NCBI RefSeq assembly: GCF_032854445.1
Contig: NC_088297.1
Coordinates: 1,832,403-1,896,402, forward strand
Reading direction: 5' to 3'
From: Liolophura sinensis
Taxonomy: Eukaryota > Mollusca > Polyplacophora > Chitonida > Chitonidae
DNA length: 64,000 bases
In this document: piece by piece, positions 9,940-20,780 of the stretch
Numbering within the stretch: position 1 is the stretch's first letter
Layout of the letters: every line of letters starts with the position of its first letter
Notes under the pieces: model-generated
Told to the model about the DNA's origin: nothing
Database searches by the model: none
Seen by the model: the letters and a program-made list of their open reading frames with translations, nothing else
Made by a program: the position numbers and the translations under genes

Positions 9940-12466
9940 GCGCAAGGACATTGCGTCATCATATTCTTTACCATGTCGCATACAGTATCAAAAATGATCA
10001 TTCTGGAGTTTTAGGCATTGAGGGTAAAACAACGTACCTTCGTCACTGTCTCACCCAGCCTAGCCTTGTACCTGTAGTTTTTAGGTCCGCCGGTATCAAA
10101 AAATTTGATGGAATCTCCCGAGACCATATCGGCTATCGGTATCATGATATGCGCAACGAGAATTTAGCTTTTCCAGCACTTTATGTAACTTCAAACGGCT
10201 AATACATGTAAAACTCTGCCGGTGTGCTAATAAAACTGTTTTGGTTCAGACTGTTGCACTGTCCAAAGTTTTCCCTATAGAGATTTCAAGGCTAGCTTCG
10301 CCACTGATCTCAGGCCTACATTTTTTCTGGAGTTTGTTTTTAACCAGCCTTATGCATTCGTGGGCCTCATACCGCTCGACATAAGCGTGCTTATCCGCCT
10401 CTGATTTAACCCATGCAGGCCACCCCAATGATTCCTGCTTAATTTTCAAAAATGTGTTAATATAACCGGTGAACAACCCTGTATGTGCCATTCTTACCGT
10501 TATATTTATTACTTCTAGAAAAGTGATAAACCGCATATACATTGGCTAACATGTAGCCCTTCTGCAAGGCCTTATACTTAGGCCTTTATACTTCAAATGA
10601 CACCCACGTACCCGTGATAGCACGTTGTTCATCGGTATGTTTACAAGTCTGGATAAGATTCTCATAGCATGTCTTACACAGGGGGAACAATAGCTGCGGT
10701 AGGCGAGAACGGAGTGGTAGAGGTTTCTCGACGGGATAACCTTGCAATTAATGAAACCCACATACTTGTGTATATCACCAAAGTCACGCGTGATGATGGT
10801 AGGATAGCCGACATGATATTCAGCGTATGTGTTAATATACGGACAGTGACGTGAAAATCCACGTAATTAACACTCGTGTCGACCTTTGCTTCATAAAATA
10901 ACTTTGTACAGTTTGTCCGACCACTGAAGAATGCATCTCTAGGATCTCACCTACTCACCACATCTAGAGACGCTACAAATTCCTCGAGCTCATCATTAGA
11001 TTCCATTTCCACTCTAAACTCGTGTTCCCAAATGTAGATACAGATGAGACTGAGTTCTTCCAGCTTACGAATGCCATCCATTGTCTCATCATACACACTC
11101 ATGCCGTCCTTATCCGTACAATGAACACAAGAATGCACTACACATCCAAAAATTCATAGGCTGCATCAGTTTTAGAATGGTAGCCATCAAGTTTGATTTT
11201 CCCTATCCAATGCTCACTCGTATGGAATGCATGCTGGATGTCTAACTATCCCCCATTCTGCCAATCCTTGTGCATTAGCCATTCCAGCCATTGAATGGAC
11301 TGGCGTGAGAACTGGTCTCTCTCAACAATGCCCTCTGCGGTTACTTATGCCACCTCCCCCGGTTTTAGAAAGCGGGCTTTGAAAATCTCAAAGCAAAGAC
11401 CCGCAATAGTAATGCTTTTTAATGGCAGTGGTCTCTGGGGTGGTGATACCCTTAATCAGGGGTCACGCCAGAACGGCAATAGTTTAACATTTCTTTTTTG
11501 GATATCAAACACGTAATTAATTTGCTTAAGTTCGTTGTGCCAGCTCACGAACTGTACTAGGTCACTTTTAGACATATTGTCAATGTCGTAGTAATGCATG
11601 TCTGGCAATGGACCTACATAAGATTGATTTTTCTCGAGATTTAACAGGTGTGGGAAATCACCTTTTTTCCCAGGAATGTTGACTGTCTTCGGAAAGTTAG
11701 CTAGGAGTGTGGAGATCAAATTCAGACTGTCAATGATTCTCATTTTAAGATGTTCTATATGCATATACATGATTCTGCCACCGCTGTACATGGCATTAGG
11801 TTTTACAGTCTGTTATATTAGGTACCGTAACATGAAATACCCCGTCAAAACCCTTCATGTTCTGGGCGATCACGGTAAAGCCATAGTGACGCTCATTAAA
11901 CAGTCACTCACCAAAATCATTGGCTGTATTTGCACCACTAAAAACAACCTCATGCCCTTTACATCTAACACAAGTCTGGTATACGTCATCCATGTCAATG
12001 CATCCACGCAGAAATTCGGCACATGTACATCAGATTCTACTGTTGTTTCAAAATTACAGAAGATGTACAAACTCTTGCTTTCTTTCACCACTAATGGCTT
12101 CATGTAACACCTATGTTCACCCATATGATACACTAAACACGTGGTACAATATTTCTCATTACAACTATGCTTTCCAGGTGGTCTAATGTCGCGCGGGAGA
12201 AGCCGGCGACACTGAGTACAAGACCAGTAAGTGTCGCATATTGAATTACATTCTTTCTTCATAACATATTTTTTACGTTCCAAGTGCTTCTCATAACACG
12301 CTTCACAACAGAAGCGTATGTTACCCACATCGCAATTTACAGGTGTGGCCTGACAGTTTCTACTGTAACACATACTATATATCACATTGCATCTATGCAC
12401 AGACAGTGTATTGTACTCGTTAAAACATGATTCGCAGTAGTATGACTGCGCCAAAAAAGCCTGCAT
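9940..12466 (-). pseudogene. Polinton/Maverick type-B DNA polymerase (pPolB), frameshifted
   Basis: Minus-strand frames read through most of a protein-primed polymerase. The N-terminal half begins with a Cys/His-rich zinc region (12,170-12,460; clusters CESC, CCEAC, CTQC, CTTC) typical of Polinton pPolB. Exonuclease motif I follows (CNFETT near 12,060, with Asn replacing the catalytic Asp). Then come a DSLNLISTLL stretch near 11,740, EFRVEMESNDELEEF near 11,000, motif A VDF followed by a frameshift into PYINTYAEYH (10,790-10,840), INCKVIPSRNLYH near 10,720, INTFLKIKQESLGWP near 10,440, motif C HDTDS (10,132-10,153) and GGPKNYRYK (10,069-10,100). At least four frameshifts and several stops separate these pieces. 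A plus-strand ORF at 9,951-10,202 is only its antisense shadow. Confidence 0.75.
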
Positions 12467-13126
12467 ATTAGGTCATTTAGGCCATTGGGGTGTAGTCAGT
12501 AGATCTTATTAGCTCTTACAACTATTCCCCGGTACACAATAGCAATGGCCGCATTGTATAGACGATATTTTTTAAGGATTTAGTTACACTGTCGGAATCA
12601 CATTAACCACGTACCCATCGTGACCAGCTGCAACATGTTTCATGAAACGTATTACACTGCTTTATTGTCCCCCTACACTAGCGGTGCCAATCCATCGCGC
12701 ACCTGCACGGGTGTGTTTTAAGAACTATTCACCAAACATCGTACATTAGGCGACTGTTACATAGATGTCACTTCAGCAGGTTTCTCTTCAGAGGGTTTCT
12801 CGTGAACATAGACACGCATATGTAACTTTCAAGCAATGCCTGTTCAAACGCATTATACTTCACCCACGTGTCGAGTTGGCACGTCCGGTTTTTAAGCGAA
12901 CAGATATATTCTGTAAGCCATTCCTATGTCCGTTTTACTGTATATATCACATAGTAGGCTATAGATTATGGCCATTTTTTTCTTTATACATATACACATA
13001 CAAAAGCGATACATCCAAAATTATATATCGTGTTTTAATGCAAAACGTTTACGTCATATTTTGCCCGAGAGTACGAAATGGGCCTTTGAATATAGCCTCA
13101 CCCTATGTCACCCTATGAATTACAGG
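12467..13126. other. Likely Polinton flank; no gene assigned
   Basis: A few minus-strand residues just upstream of 12,466 may continue the polymerase N-terminus. Beyond that no motif is recognised. An open plus frame at 12,765-13,118 has no family features and is interrupted at its 3' end by the SINE target site. Confidence 0.35.
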
Positions 13127-13385
13127 TGGGGCCTCCGTGGCTCAGTCTGTTAGCGTGTTAGCGCAGCGTAATGACCCAGGAGTCTCTCACCAGTGCGGTC
13201 GCTGTGAGTTCAAGTTCAGCTCATGCTGCCTTCCTCTCTGGCCGTAAATTGGAAGGCCTGGCAGCAGCCTGTGGATCGTCGTGGGTTTCCCCCGGGCTGT
13301 GCCCGGTTTCGACCCACCGTAATGCTGGCCGCCGTCGTATAAGTGAAATAGTCTTGAGTACGGCGTAAAACACCAATAAAATAAA
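13127..13385 (+). mobile_element. Full-length tRNA-derived SINE with 14 bp target duplication
   Basis: Starts GGGCCTCCGTGGCTCAG and carries the A box, B box (GAGTTCAAGTTC), GC-rich body and AATAAAATAAA-like tail. The 14 bp CTATGAATTACAGG occurs at 13,113-13,126 and again at 13,386-13,399, a perfect target-site duplication. This marks LINE-mediated retroposition and a fairly recent insertion. Confidence 0.92.
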
Positions 13386-13399
13386 CTATGAATTACAGG

Positions 13400-14044
13400 A
13401 AATTGCCATGCAGCTGAAGGAGTCCATGCTGGAAAGACGTGGAATATTTGACTGCGCCGAGATTTTCCAGAAATGCCACGCCTTTAAGTATCTTTGTGGA
13501 GATCTGAAATGTAACTGAAATGTAAATGTAAGGGCAGATTTAGCGACCTAGCGACAACTAAAACGCTTTGCAAAAGTCCTGAGCAGAAATATTAGGTTCC
13601 GATATCACAATTTGCTGATTATGTACTTAAAATCACGTTAACCTAACCTCCTGGTTGCATACCATTAGTCTCGTGGTTCAAATTTGGTAAACTGATGTTA
13701 GATTATTTAATTAATTAATCAACTTTTTTTTTATCTCTATTGATGATGTTACATTAGCGAGTATTTTTATTTCCCAACTGGCCAATCTGTTGATATGAAC
13801 ACTTACAAGACTGAACAATAAGGAATGAACGTGTACGACACGACAGTACGTACAACTGTGTGTGTCTGTGTGCTAAATTACTCTATATAGTAACACGTGG
13901 CCAATGAGACGCTTGTAGGGATATAATTCAGATCAGAATATCGCATTTTCTATCCAGCAGTGTAATGCAGTAAAGGTTGTAGTGGATTAAACGCTTGAAC
14001 AAAACGAACTTTCTCAAGTACATGGCGAAAGTATGTATTTCTGT
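13400..14044. other. No gene recognised
   Basis: Right after the SINE a short plus frame (13,400-13,517) containing FDCAEIFQKCHAFK is open but unassigned. The rest is AT-rich without visible features. Confidence 0.35.
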
Positions 14045-14400
14045 ATTCTTGGGGTTTAACGTCGTAATTAATAAATGTTCAGTCATATGACAGCCAGTAG
14101 TCAGCCGGTGTGTGCACATATACCGTTTCTGCTTGTTGAAGGGCGAGTCCATGGCGCCAAAGTGCTGTAGCCCCTGAAGTATCATGCCGAACACACTGGA
14201 CATGAAACTCACCAATTCGCATTATACTAAAACCGGGCCAACCAGCCTTGTTTTCTTCCTCTAACCTCACAGTGCTGAACGGCAAGCGAGGCAACAGCAA
14301 GTCCATGTACCATTTTAAAACCTATGTTATGACCCGACACGGGTTTAATCTCAAGGTCTCCCGACTTCGAGGCGGACACACTAATTAGTAGGTTACCGAA
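14045..14400 (+). repeat. Dispersed repeat family 2, copy 1
   Basis: Begins GGGTTTAACGTCGTAATTA then TTCAGTCATATGACA, continues with GGCGCCAAAGTGCTG and GGCCAACCAGCCTTG, and ends near TCTCAAGGTCTCCCGAC. Related sequence occurs at 39,550-39,890 and 40,850-41,100. No coding potential is seen. It is probably a non-autonomous mobile element, but its ends are not defined. Confidence 0.55.
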
Positions 14401-14446
14401 CCGGTCAGGGTGAAAGCATGTGGTTAACTCTAGGCATTTCGGTGTC

Positions 14447-14540
14447 CTCAATCTGGTGTCCTCAATCTGGTGTCCTCAATCCGGTGTCCTCAGTACGGTG
14501 TCCTTAATCAAGTGTCCTCAATCCGGCGACCCTCAATAAA
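14447..14540 (+). repeat. Short tandem repeat, 15 bp unit, about 6 copies
   Basis: Repeats of GGTGTCCTCAATCCG with single-base variants. Confidence 0.9.
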
Positions 14541-14747
14541 TAAACCTGATCGTCGTTGTTTAAGCCAAAATTATATTTAGCGCGTTGTTAAAAAAAGTTT
14601 TTTAGTCAATAAGTAGCAGCCAATCATACATCACTTCAGTGGCGGAAAGGCGTAGCATCCCTGCGCAGGCTGGTGGCATTAATTCAAGTCCTTCTACTTC
14701 TTTTATTTATTGATTTGTTCGATTGGCAGTGAGTTACCCCGCTTTCT

Positions 14748-14822
14748 TCGGACCATAACGCTGGCCACCATCGTATAAGTGAAATATTCTGGAGAAATGC
14801 GTAAAACATCAATCAAATAAAC
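14748..14822 (+). mobile_element. SINE 3'-end fragment
   Basis: The 3' end of the family only: CATAACGCTGGCCACC, TATAAGTGAAATATTC, GCGTAAAACATCAATC. Both flanks are unrelated. Confidence 0.7.
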
Positions 14823-15594
14823 TAATTTGTTTTAATGCTGTTTTATAACAATAGTTCACGTATACCACAGCGGTCAGTATTTATGTGCGAGGAAACCGGG
14901 CAAATCGTTCCAGTTTTAAGGCACACGCTTTAAAAATTGGCAGTTCTCTGGCTTCAGGTTTTAACAATATGTTGGGACAAGGGCGAATATAAGTGGTGAT
15001 GTGTCATAGCTACGGTAAGGTGTTCCAGATTGGTGTCAAATATTGAAAAAATAAAGCTGGTATAGAAGCCGGTTTCGAAACCAAGAACTCATTGCCTCGG
15101 GTGACGTCAAAAGCCGATGGCATGTCGGATATTGGGCAAAACTTAATTTGGTTTTGCACAGGGCTACACCAGACTTATATGTGAACCCTTTCTCTTCCAC
15201 TGCCGTATTTGAAATTGTTGGCACATTTTAATATTATATAAACCTTATAAATTAAATTTGTTTCATGGTTTCAAGGCGATGTGTTTTTAGAATTCACAAT
15301 AGGAATTTCTGTGGTAAAACAATGTACTCTGTTCGCTGAGACAGTAGTGTAGGCTGTGTTACTGCCTCCATGGAGTTTGTTCTAACCGCATATTGGTGCG
15401 CCTATTGTGAAAAAAATCACTGCGGCCAAACTTATGGTGCGGTCAAACTGGCTAAAAAAGATGTTTGCTGATGAAGACGAACAGCAATGTCTACACAGAC
15501 ATAGTGGTTTGACGATGTATCTCCTTGGTCGGACATAGGGTGTTCAAACCTAACAGCTCAATAATCTTAGAATACTGATTCTTACTTATTCATT
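14823..15594. other. No gene recognised
   Basis: No repeat shared with the rest of the window and no coding motif seen on either strand. Confidence 0.4.
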
Positions 15595-15720
15595 TATTTG
15601 TTTGGTGTTTTACGCCGTGGTCAAGAATATTTCACTTATACGACGGTGGCCAGCATGGTGGTGTAAAGGAACCCGGAAGAGCGTGTTAGCAGCATAACTT
15701 CAGCTTGAATTCACAAGAAT
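15595..15720 (-). mobile_element. SINE fragment, 3' part
   Basis: Reverse complement of the SINE 3' end: GGTGTTTTACGCCGTG, CAAGAATATTTCACTT, GGCCAGCAT. It decays after about 90 bp. Confidence 0.75.
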
Positions 15721-16881
15721 CTAAATGGAGGGAGATTCCCGAGGAACTAAAATCCGATATCACCCCAAGCACTCAGCCAAGACTACTCAGACGACCAATA
15801 AACAAGCGCTTAATTCCTACAGCCAGAAAGCTTTTCTGAGATGCAAACATAAAAAAATGATGCCAAAATCATGCGACAGAGTGTCAAAGGTTTTGTGCAA
15901 ATATTGCTCTTAAGTTTTTCTGCGACTTATTCTTAGGAGAAAAGGGTATGTAAAAATTTTTTGCTTGGTGGGTATTTAGGACCATCTTTTGGTATTTATT
16001 TTCTTTACCTAATAATGTTCTAAATAATGATGTGATGCATGTCTAGTATACTCATTTACATGTAAATCTTTTGCCTACATAAAAGCATGTGCCTTTCATC
16101 TGAATTATGAATATATTAAAATATAAGTATGAGCAAATTCCAGGTTTAGCACATTTGTTAGCATTATTAGGCATGTTTTACATCCACATTCATATCATTT
16201 TTACACAAAGACTGTATACATCACAAGGTTGTCCGAAATACCTACCATATAAAAATTGTTTTCCAGTTTCTGTTTTTCCCTATAAGGAAAATACATCAAA
16301 AATATTGAAAAGCACAATTATGACTAATTTTTCGCACTTTTTCATCTGAACTTTCTGTATTTTTACGTTTTGTCCAAGTTTACGGCCTGGGTTCACAGAG
16401 CGTGAGATGAAGCACAGCCTCTCATGAGGCAAGTTTTGACACATGTTCTAAAACACAAGCACGTAAGCATTAAGTGATTATGTCCCAGCCCAGTAAAATA
16501 ACTGGCAACTAACTGGATAATTGCCAGATTATCGTATGGCATTTTCTTTAAAATGTGCCCTCAACACGTAGGCCTGTGTGCGTGAGGAAAGTATTTTAAG
16601 CAGTCTACCTAATTAGATGGTTAAATCGTCATAGCCCATTCTGTTCACAGTGTTTGCTAAAGGAAGTTTATATATACTAGGGCATGTCCCTAAACTCATG
16701 TCCACGAATGGGACACCCATACGGAAAATTGGTGTCTACGTAAGGATATTCACAAATAAAGCGTTTGTCTCCATGACGAAATCCACGGGGTAAAAGTTAT
16801 GTATACATGGGGATAATCAATGACCAATATTAAAATCTAATGGTGAGTTTTCATGAGATAGAACTTATGTCTACGGGAGGA
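15721..16881. other. No gene recognised
   Basis: AT-rich, with short unassigned frames only. No structural feature noted. Confidence 0.4.
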
Positions 16882-16978
16882 TAGTAGTAGAGAATGTTGA
16901 AGACGTGTCGGATTGTGGAGGCATTTGTGGAGGGAGTGTGTAATTGAGTCAGCGTTCTGCGCATGCGCATGACGTCAC
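16882..16978 (+). promoter_or_regulatory. CRE-containing shared block B
   Basis: Contains AGTAGAGAATGTTG, GACGTGTCG, a GTGTGT-AATTGAGTC segment, CGCATGCGCA and TGACGTCA (16,970-16,977). It matches blocks A (8,786) and C (44,243, minus). It runs directly into the E2F-like array and lies about 650 bp 5' of a small ORF. Confidence 0.4.
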
Positions 16979-17470
16979 ACGTTTCATGTCGCGCCAAAGC
17001 TAATGTCACACGCGAGATCATCAGCTCCATGTCGCGTCAAAACTGATCAATGGATGATCCCTTTGTCGTTCGCACCAAAACCGGTTAAGCTCCAATGCGC
17101 GCCAAAACTGATGTCACGCACGAGAGCAGCTCCTTCAGCTCTATTTCGCGCCAAATCTGATCCATTGATCAGCTCCATTTCGCGCCAAAACTGATGTTAC
17201 ATGCAAGAGCAGCTCCTACGGCTACATTTTGCGCTAAAATTGACCACTTGGTGAGCTTCATTTCAGGCCAAAACTGATGTCACGCGCGAGTGCAGCTCCT
17301 TCAGCTCCACTAACCCATTGGTTAGCTCCATTACATTCGCGCCAAAAGAGACCAATGGGTGAACTCAATTCGCGCCACGCGTGAGAGCAGCTCCTTCAGC
17401 TCCATTCTTTACCAACATTGACCAATGGGTGAGCTCCGTTCGCGCCAAAACCGGCCAATGGTGTGACCAT
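16979..17470 (+). repeat. Degenerate tandem array rich in E2F-like and CCAAT-like sites
   Basis: Imperfect units of about 35-75 bp repeat the elements CGCGCCAAAACTGATG, CACGCGCGAG, AGCAGCTCCTTCAGCTCC and GACCAATGGGTGAGC. The core (T)TCGCGCCAAA or a one- or two-base variant appears about eleven times. Perfect TTTCGCGCC copies lie near 17,146 and 17,178. CCAAT or ATTGG occurs at least four times. These cores match the published E2F and NF-Y consensus. Whether it acts as a promoter is inference; it may simply be a minisatellite. Confidence 0.6.
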
Positions 17471-17630
17471 GCTGTTTGGCGCACGAATTTCGTAGACGTT
17501 CTTGTTGATAAGATAAAAAGAAGGTGTGTGAAGAGAGTGAAGTTTATTCCGGCTATCTCACCTGCATAGACAACACTACCCCACGTTCACCCAGGGAGCC
17601 CCTTGTATACTACTGCCGCTACGTTGCCAT

Positions 17631-17934
17631 CATGGCTTACAGAGGAGGAGGGGGAGAAGGAGAAGGAAGAGGAGGAGGAGGAGAGGCTTTGGCAAAGGGG
17701 AAGTTTATATGCCGCACTTGCGACTGGCAGTTGTTCAGGCGGGACAACTGGCTCAGGTACCACGCGTGTGAGAGTTTTGCGTGCCTACCTGCTAATAGCG
17801 GAGGAAATGACCTAGCGAGACCACATGAAGAAATTTGTCCCGCAAAAATATTACATAGGAATATGCCTGTTGTCAAATCGATGTCAGCGATAGTGTATTT
17901 GTTGGATTTATGTCATTTTCAGCATTCCAGATAG
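17631..17934 (+). CDS. Small zinc-finger-like ORF, unrecognised
   Basis: An open frame of about 100 codons from an ATG in good context (ATCATGG, 17,631). The frame is open further upstream to 17,524. The N-terminus is a Gly/Glu low-complexity run (GGA-rich DNA). It is followed by CRTCDWQLFRRDNWLRYHAC, a C-x2-C...H-x-C pattern that could bind one zinc. The remainder, with one further Cys pair and a hydrophobic tail, is unassigned. It lies about 160 bp 3' of the E2F-like array; a TATA-like GATAAGATAAAAAG sits at 17,507-17,520. It may be a small gene of a DNA element, or chance. Confidence 0.3.
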
Positions 17935-18054
17935 CCTGGGTGTTTTTTTTCTTGTGATGTTTTTGTGCAACATAACGCTAGACCTGAAGGCCTTCGACCA
18001 AAACTGACATATTTGTCATATGCGCATGCAGTATAAACACATGCCGTATTTCGT

Positions 18055-18420
18055 ACAGAGAATTTCAGGAGGAATAACTATGGTTAGCTTGTTTAAACGG
18101 CTATAGAGCGGGAACAGCCTTTGTCGCTGTATGGCTAATCTAAGCACACCTGTTTAAAACGGATTTATGTAAAATTGAACAAAACAATAATTATTGGACA
18201 TCACAGATGGCGCTGTATGGCTAATCTAAGCGCACTTGCCATCATCCTCGCTAGGTCATTGCCCGCCGCTATTCGCTTTCGCACATATATGAAAAGGTAT
18301 GACTGCCGCTACCAACTGATAATTTCAGAGAGAGAATTTCAGAGGGAATAACTCTTGGCCTCTTGTTGACACGACTATAGACGGGACCAGCCTTTGGCGC
18401 TGTATGGTTCATCTATAGTT
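18055..18420 (+). repeat. Direct duplication, about 95 bp, with a third partial copy
   Basis: GAATTTCAG-AGGAATAACT, GGCTATAGAGCGGGA and CCTTTGTCGCTGTATGG at 18,055-18,150 recur with changes at 18,325-18,420. GGCGCTGTATGGCTAATC also appears near 18,210. No coding frame is present. Confidence 0.65.
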
Positions 18421-18429
18421 GTACATACA

Positions 18430-18800
18430 ACAATCAAATAAATAAATAAATAAATAAATATACTATATTATGGTTATATTCTACTCTACTATACTTCTGC
18501 TCTACGATACTATAGCTATATTATGCGATACTATAGCAATACTAGACAATAAATATTTGGCAAACCCCACGGACGCCGCCTGACACACTGCGCGCGGGGG
18601 GGGGGGGTCTCAGCATCACACGCCCCAAACCTTTTACACCCAGACACCGTGCTATGCAACCGTACTATTCCCCTACTGTAGTTTTACTATAGTATAGATA
18701 TACAATAGTATAGTTAAACTCTACTCTACTATACAATATTACCATTATACTCTACTATAGTTGTCCTCTACTATAGTTATACTCTACTGCACTCTACTTA
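18430..18800. repeat. Low-complexity CTATAGT/TCTACTA repeats and a poly-G run
   Basis: (AAAT)n at about 18,434-18,460, irregular repeats of TACTATAGTTATACTCTAC, and a 12 G run at 18,596-18,607. The tract ends at the assembly gap, which it probably caused. Confidence 0.8.
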
Positions 18801-19000
18801 NNNNNNNNNNNNNNNNNNNNNNNNNNNNNNNNNNNNNNNNNNNNNNNNNNNNNNNNNNNNNNNNNNNNNNNNNNNNNNNNNNNNNNNNNNNNNNNNNNNN
18901 NNNNNNNNNNNNNNNNNNNNNNNNNNNNNNNNNNNNNNNNNNNNNNNNNNNNNNNNNNNNNNNNNNNNNNNNNNNNNNNNNNNNNNNNNNNNNNNNNNNN
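18801..19000. other. Assembly gap (200 N)
   Basis: Exactly 200 unknown bases, so the true distance is unknown. It separates the low-complexity tract from sequence just outside a retrotransposon LTR. Confidence 0.99.
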
Positions 19001-19032
19001 AAGGATGCCTAACGTCTGACATGGATTGTTAA

Positions 19033-19777
19033 TGTCATGACCCAAACTCTCTGTATATAAAGAGATGTCTTGTTCGAAATACACGACAGTTTAGTCGCAC
19101 AAAAAAGCAACCAAAACCAACAGATTTTTTTTCAACAATTTATTAGGTTTAACAAGAACAGATTACAAGACTTTTACAAATGCTAAAGTACTTAAGTTTA
19201 ACAAGAAAGGATAGCAGTATCTATACAAATACTAAAGCACTTACATGTACAACGGTGTCAAGCCCAAACGGACGCATATATTCCACAATGCTGAAGACCA
19301 TACATGCATAAATGCACAAATAAGAGGAAAAATCCACAGTATAACTGAGTGTATGACGAAATAATTCCACAGACAGGGTCCGTGTACTAATAAGCACTGT
19401 GTACACAAGAGCACAAATTAAATATACAAGTTCAGACTGAACAAGTGCTCGGTGGAGATATGATATAACAAAGCCAGAGGCTATAAAGACACCAAAATTC
19501 AGCACAAAAGGCCTACTAAAGTAATACACATCGAAAGCATCCAAAACTCTTAATAATTCTCCTTTCTCCTCTTTGACCCGCTTTCATAGGTCCTATATAG
19601 ACTGGTCGAATTGTCTAGAATAAGAAAATTCCTGAACACTTGTTGTAAACAAACAGGCCCCGAACTGAGCGTATTCTGGAACATTCTAAGTCAGAGGCAG
19701 ACAGCAGGCCCTGAACTCAGCATATGTAAACAGTGGCAAGGTAAATTTAGAAGCTGACGGCAATCGTTCACATCACA
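19033..19777 (-). mobile_element. 3' LTR of a gmr1-like Gypsy element
   Basis: On the minus strand it starts TGTGATGTGAACG at 19,777 and ends CATGACA at 19,033, giving 5'-TG...CA-3' ends and 745 bp. A purine-rich GAAGGGTGGGTG lies immediately inside, a plausible polypurine tract. The 3' 570 bp match the solo LTR at 6,240-6,811. The first 65 bp match 27,550-27,614 at the other end of the element. Confidence 0.75.
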
Positions 19778-19911
19778 CACCCACCCTTCAAGAAAAAAAA
19801 AGTTTTTTCAACTTTTTATTACTTACAATATATGTTACACAATACATGTTAAACAAAAATGGATACAACATTGTAAAACCACATGCAATTAAACATTTTA
19901 TACACAACTTA

Positions 19912-20571
19912 TACACGAGACAAGGAATCTGCAATAACATTATCTTTTCCCTTAACGTGTTTGATTTCTAGATTGTATTCCTGCAACGATAAACTTCACC
20001 ATAACAATCTCTGAATCTTTCCCTTAACTTTCTGTAGAAACACAAGTGGATTGTGATCACTATTTACAATCACAGGTTGTCTTGAAGCTGTTACATAAAC
20101 TTTAAAATGTTGCAGAGCTAAAATAACAGACAAACATTCGTTTTCAGCAGTTGAATAACTTCTCTGAAAATTGTTAAGTTTACGGGAAAAGAAACAAACT
20201 GGATGATCAACACCAAGATTGTCTTCCTGAAGCAAAACAGCACCTACAGCAACATTACTTGCATCAACTGCTAACTTAAAAGTTTTCTCAAAATTAGGTG
20301 CTGACAACACAGGTGAACTTTTAAGTATGGCTTTTATCTTATCAAAAGCAGTCTGACACTCATCTGACCAAATAAACTTACTGGACTTTTTCAACAGCTG
20401 AGTCAATGAATCACTAATAGTGGAAAAGTTTGGACAGAATTTCCTGTAATATCCAGCCATACTCAAAAACGTTTAAGCTGTCTCTTGTTACAGGGTACAG
20501 GAAGTGTGGAAATAGCACTGACTTTAGAGTCAATAGGCTTGACTTTACCTTGGCCGACAAAATGACCCAAA
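19912..20571 (-). pseudogene. gmr1-like pol: connection and RNase H end
   Basis: Minus strand, continuing the reverse transcriptase interrupted at 25,485. It shows LGHFVGQGKVKPIDSK (20,520-20,570), GYYRKFCPNF, the RNase H core VDASNVAVGAVLLQE, YSTAENECLSVILALQHF and SDHNPLVFL, then KGKDNVIADSLSRV and a terminal stop near 19,912. A TGA at 19,996-19,998 replaces an expected Trp, and a frameshift lies near 20,467. No integrase follows; the frame ends and the LTR comes next. That is unusual for Ty3/Gypsy and fits gmr1-type order. It is separated from its upstream half only by the later insertion of a second element. Confidence 0.75.
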
Positions 20572-20576
20572 TATGT

Positions 20577-20762
20577 TGTCACGTAATTGGCCTAACGTAA
20601 GTTCGTTTCCAATAAGTATAGTTTTACATACTCTCCTGGTCCGACGTTGCAGGACCCTGCTGTAGGGTTCCGATGTTATCTTGAGTAAAACAGTTGACTC
20701 GTTCGAACTATCAGAAGTCTGTTCAATTATTCAACTCCCGGAGCACCCAAAGCGACGAAACA
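20577..20762 (+). repeat. 5' LTR of the Steamer-like element
   Basis: Begins TGTCACGTAATTGGCC and ends GCGACGAAACA, with TG...CA termini. It matches the 3' LTR over its whole 186 bp apart from about five substitutions, mostly T/C. Confidence 0.9.
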
Positions 20763-20780
20763 TGGTGTCAGAACTGGGAT
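20763..20780 (+). other. Primer-binding site, tRNA-Leu type
   Basis: TGGTGTCAGAACTGGGAT directly follows the 5' LTR. It is complementary, with perhaps one mismatch, to the CCA end of animal tRNA-Leu, the primer reported for Steamer and related Gypsy elements. Confidence 0.65.

Noticed and set aside
9951-10202. Open plus-strand frame of 83 codons
   Set aside because: It is antisense to the polymerase motif C/GGPKNY region, which is clearly coding-derived on the minus strand.
18761-19084. Open frames crossing the N run
   Set aside because: Unknown bases give artificial open frames.
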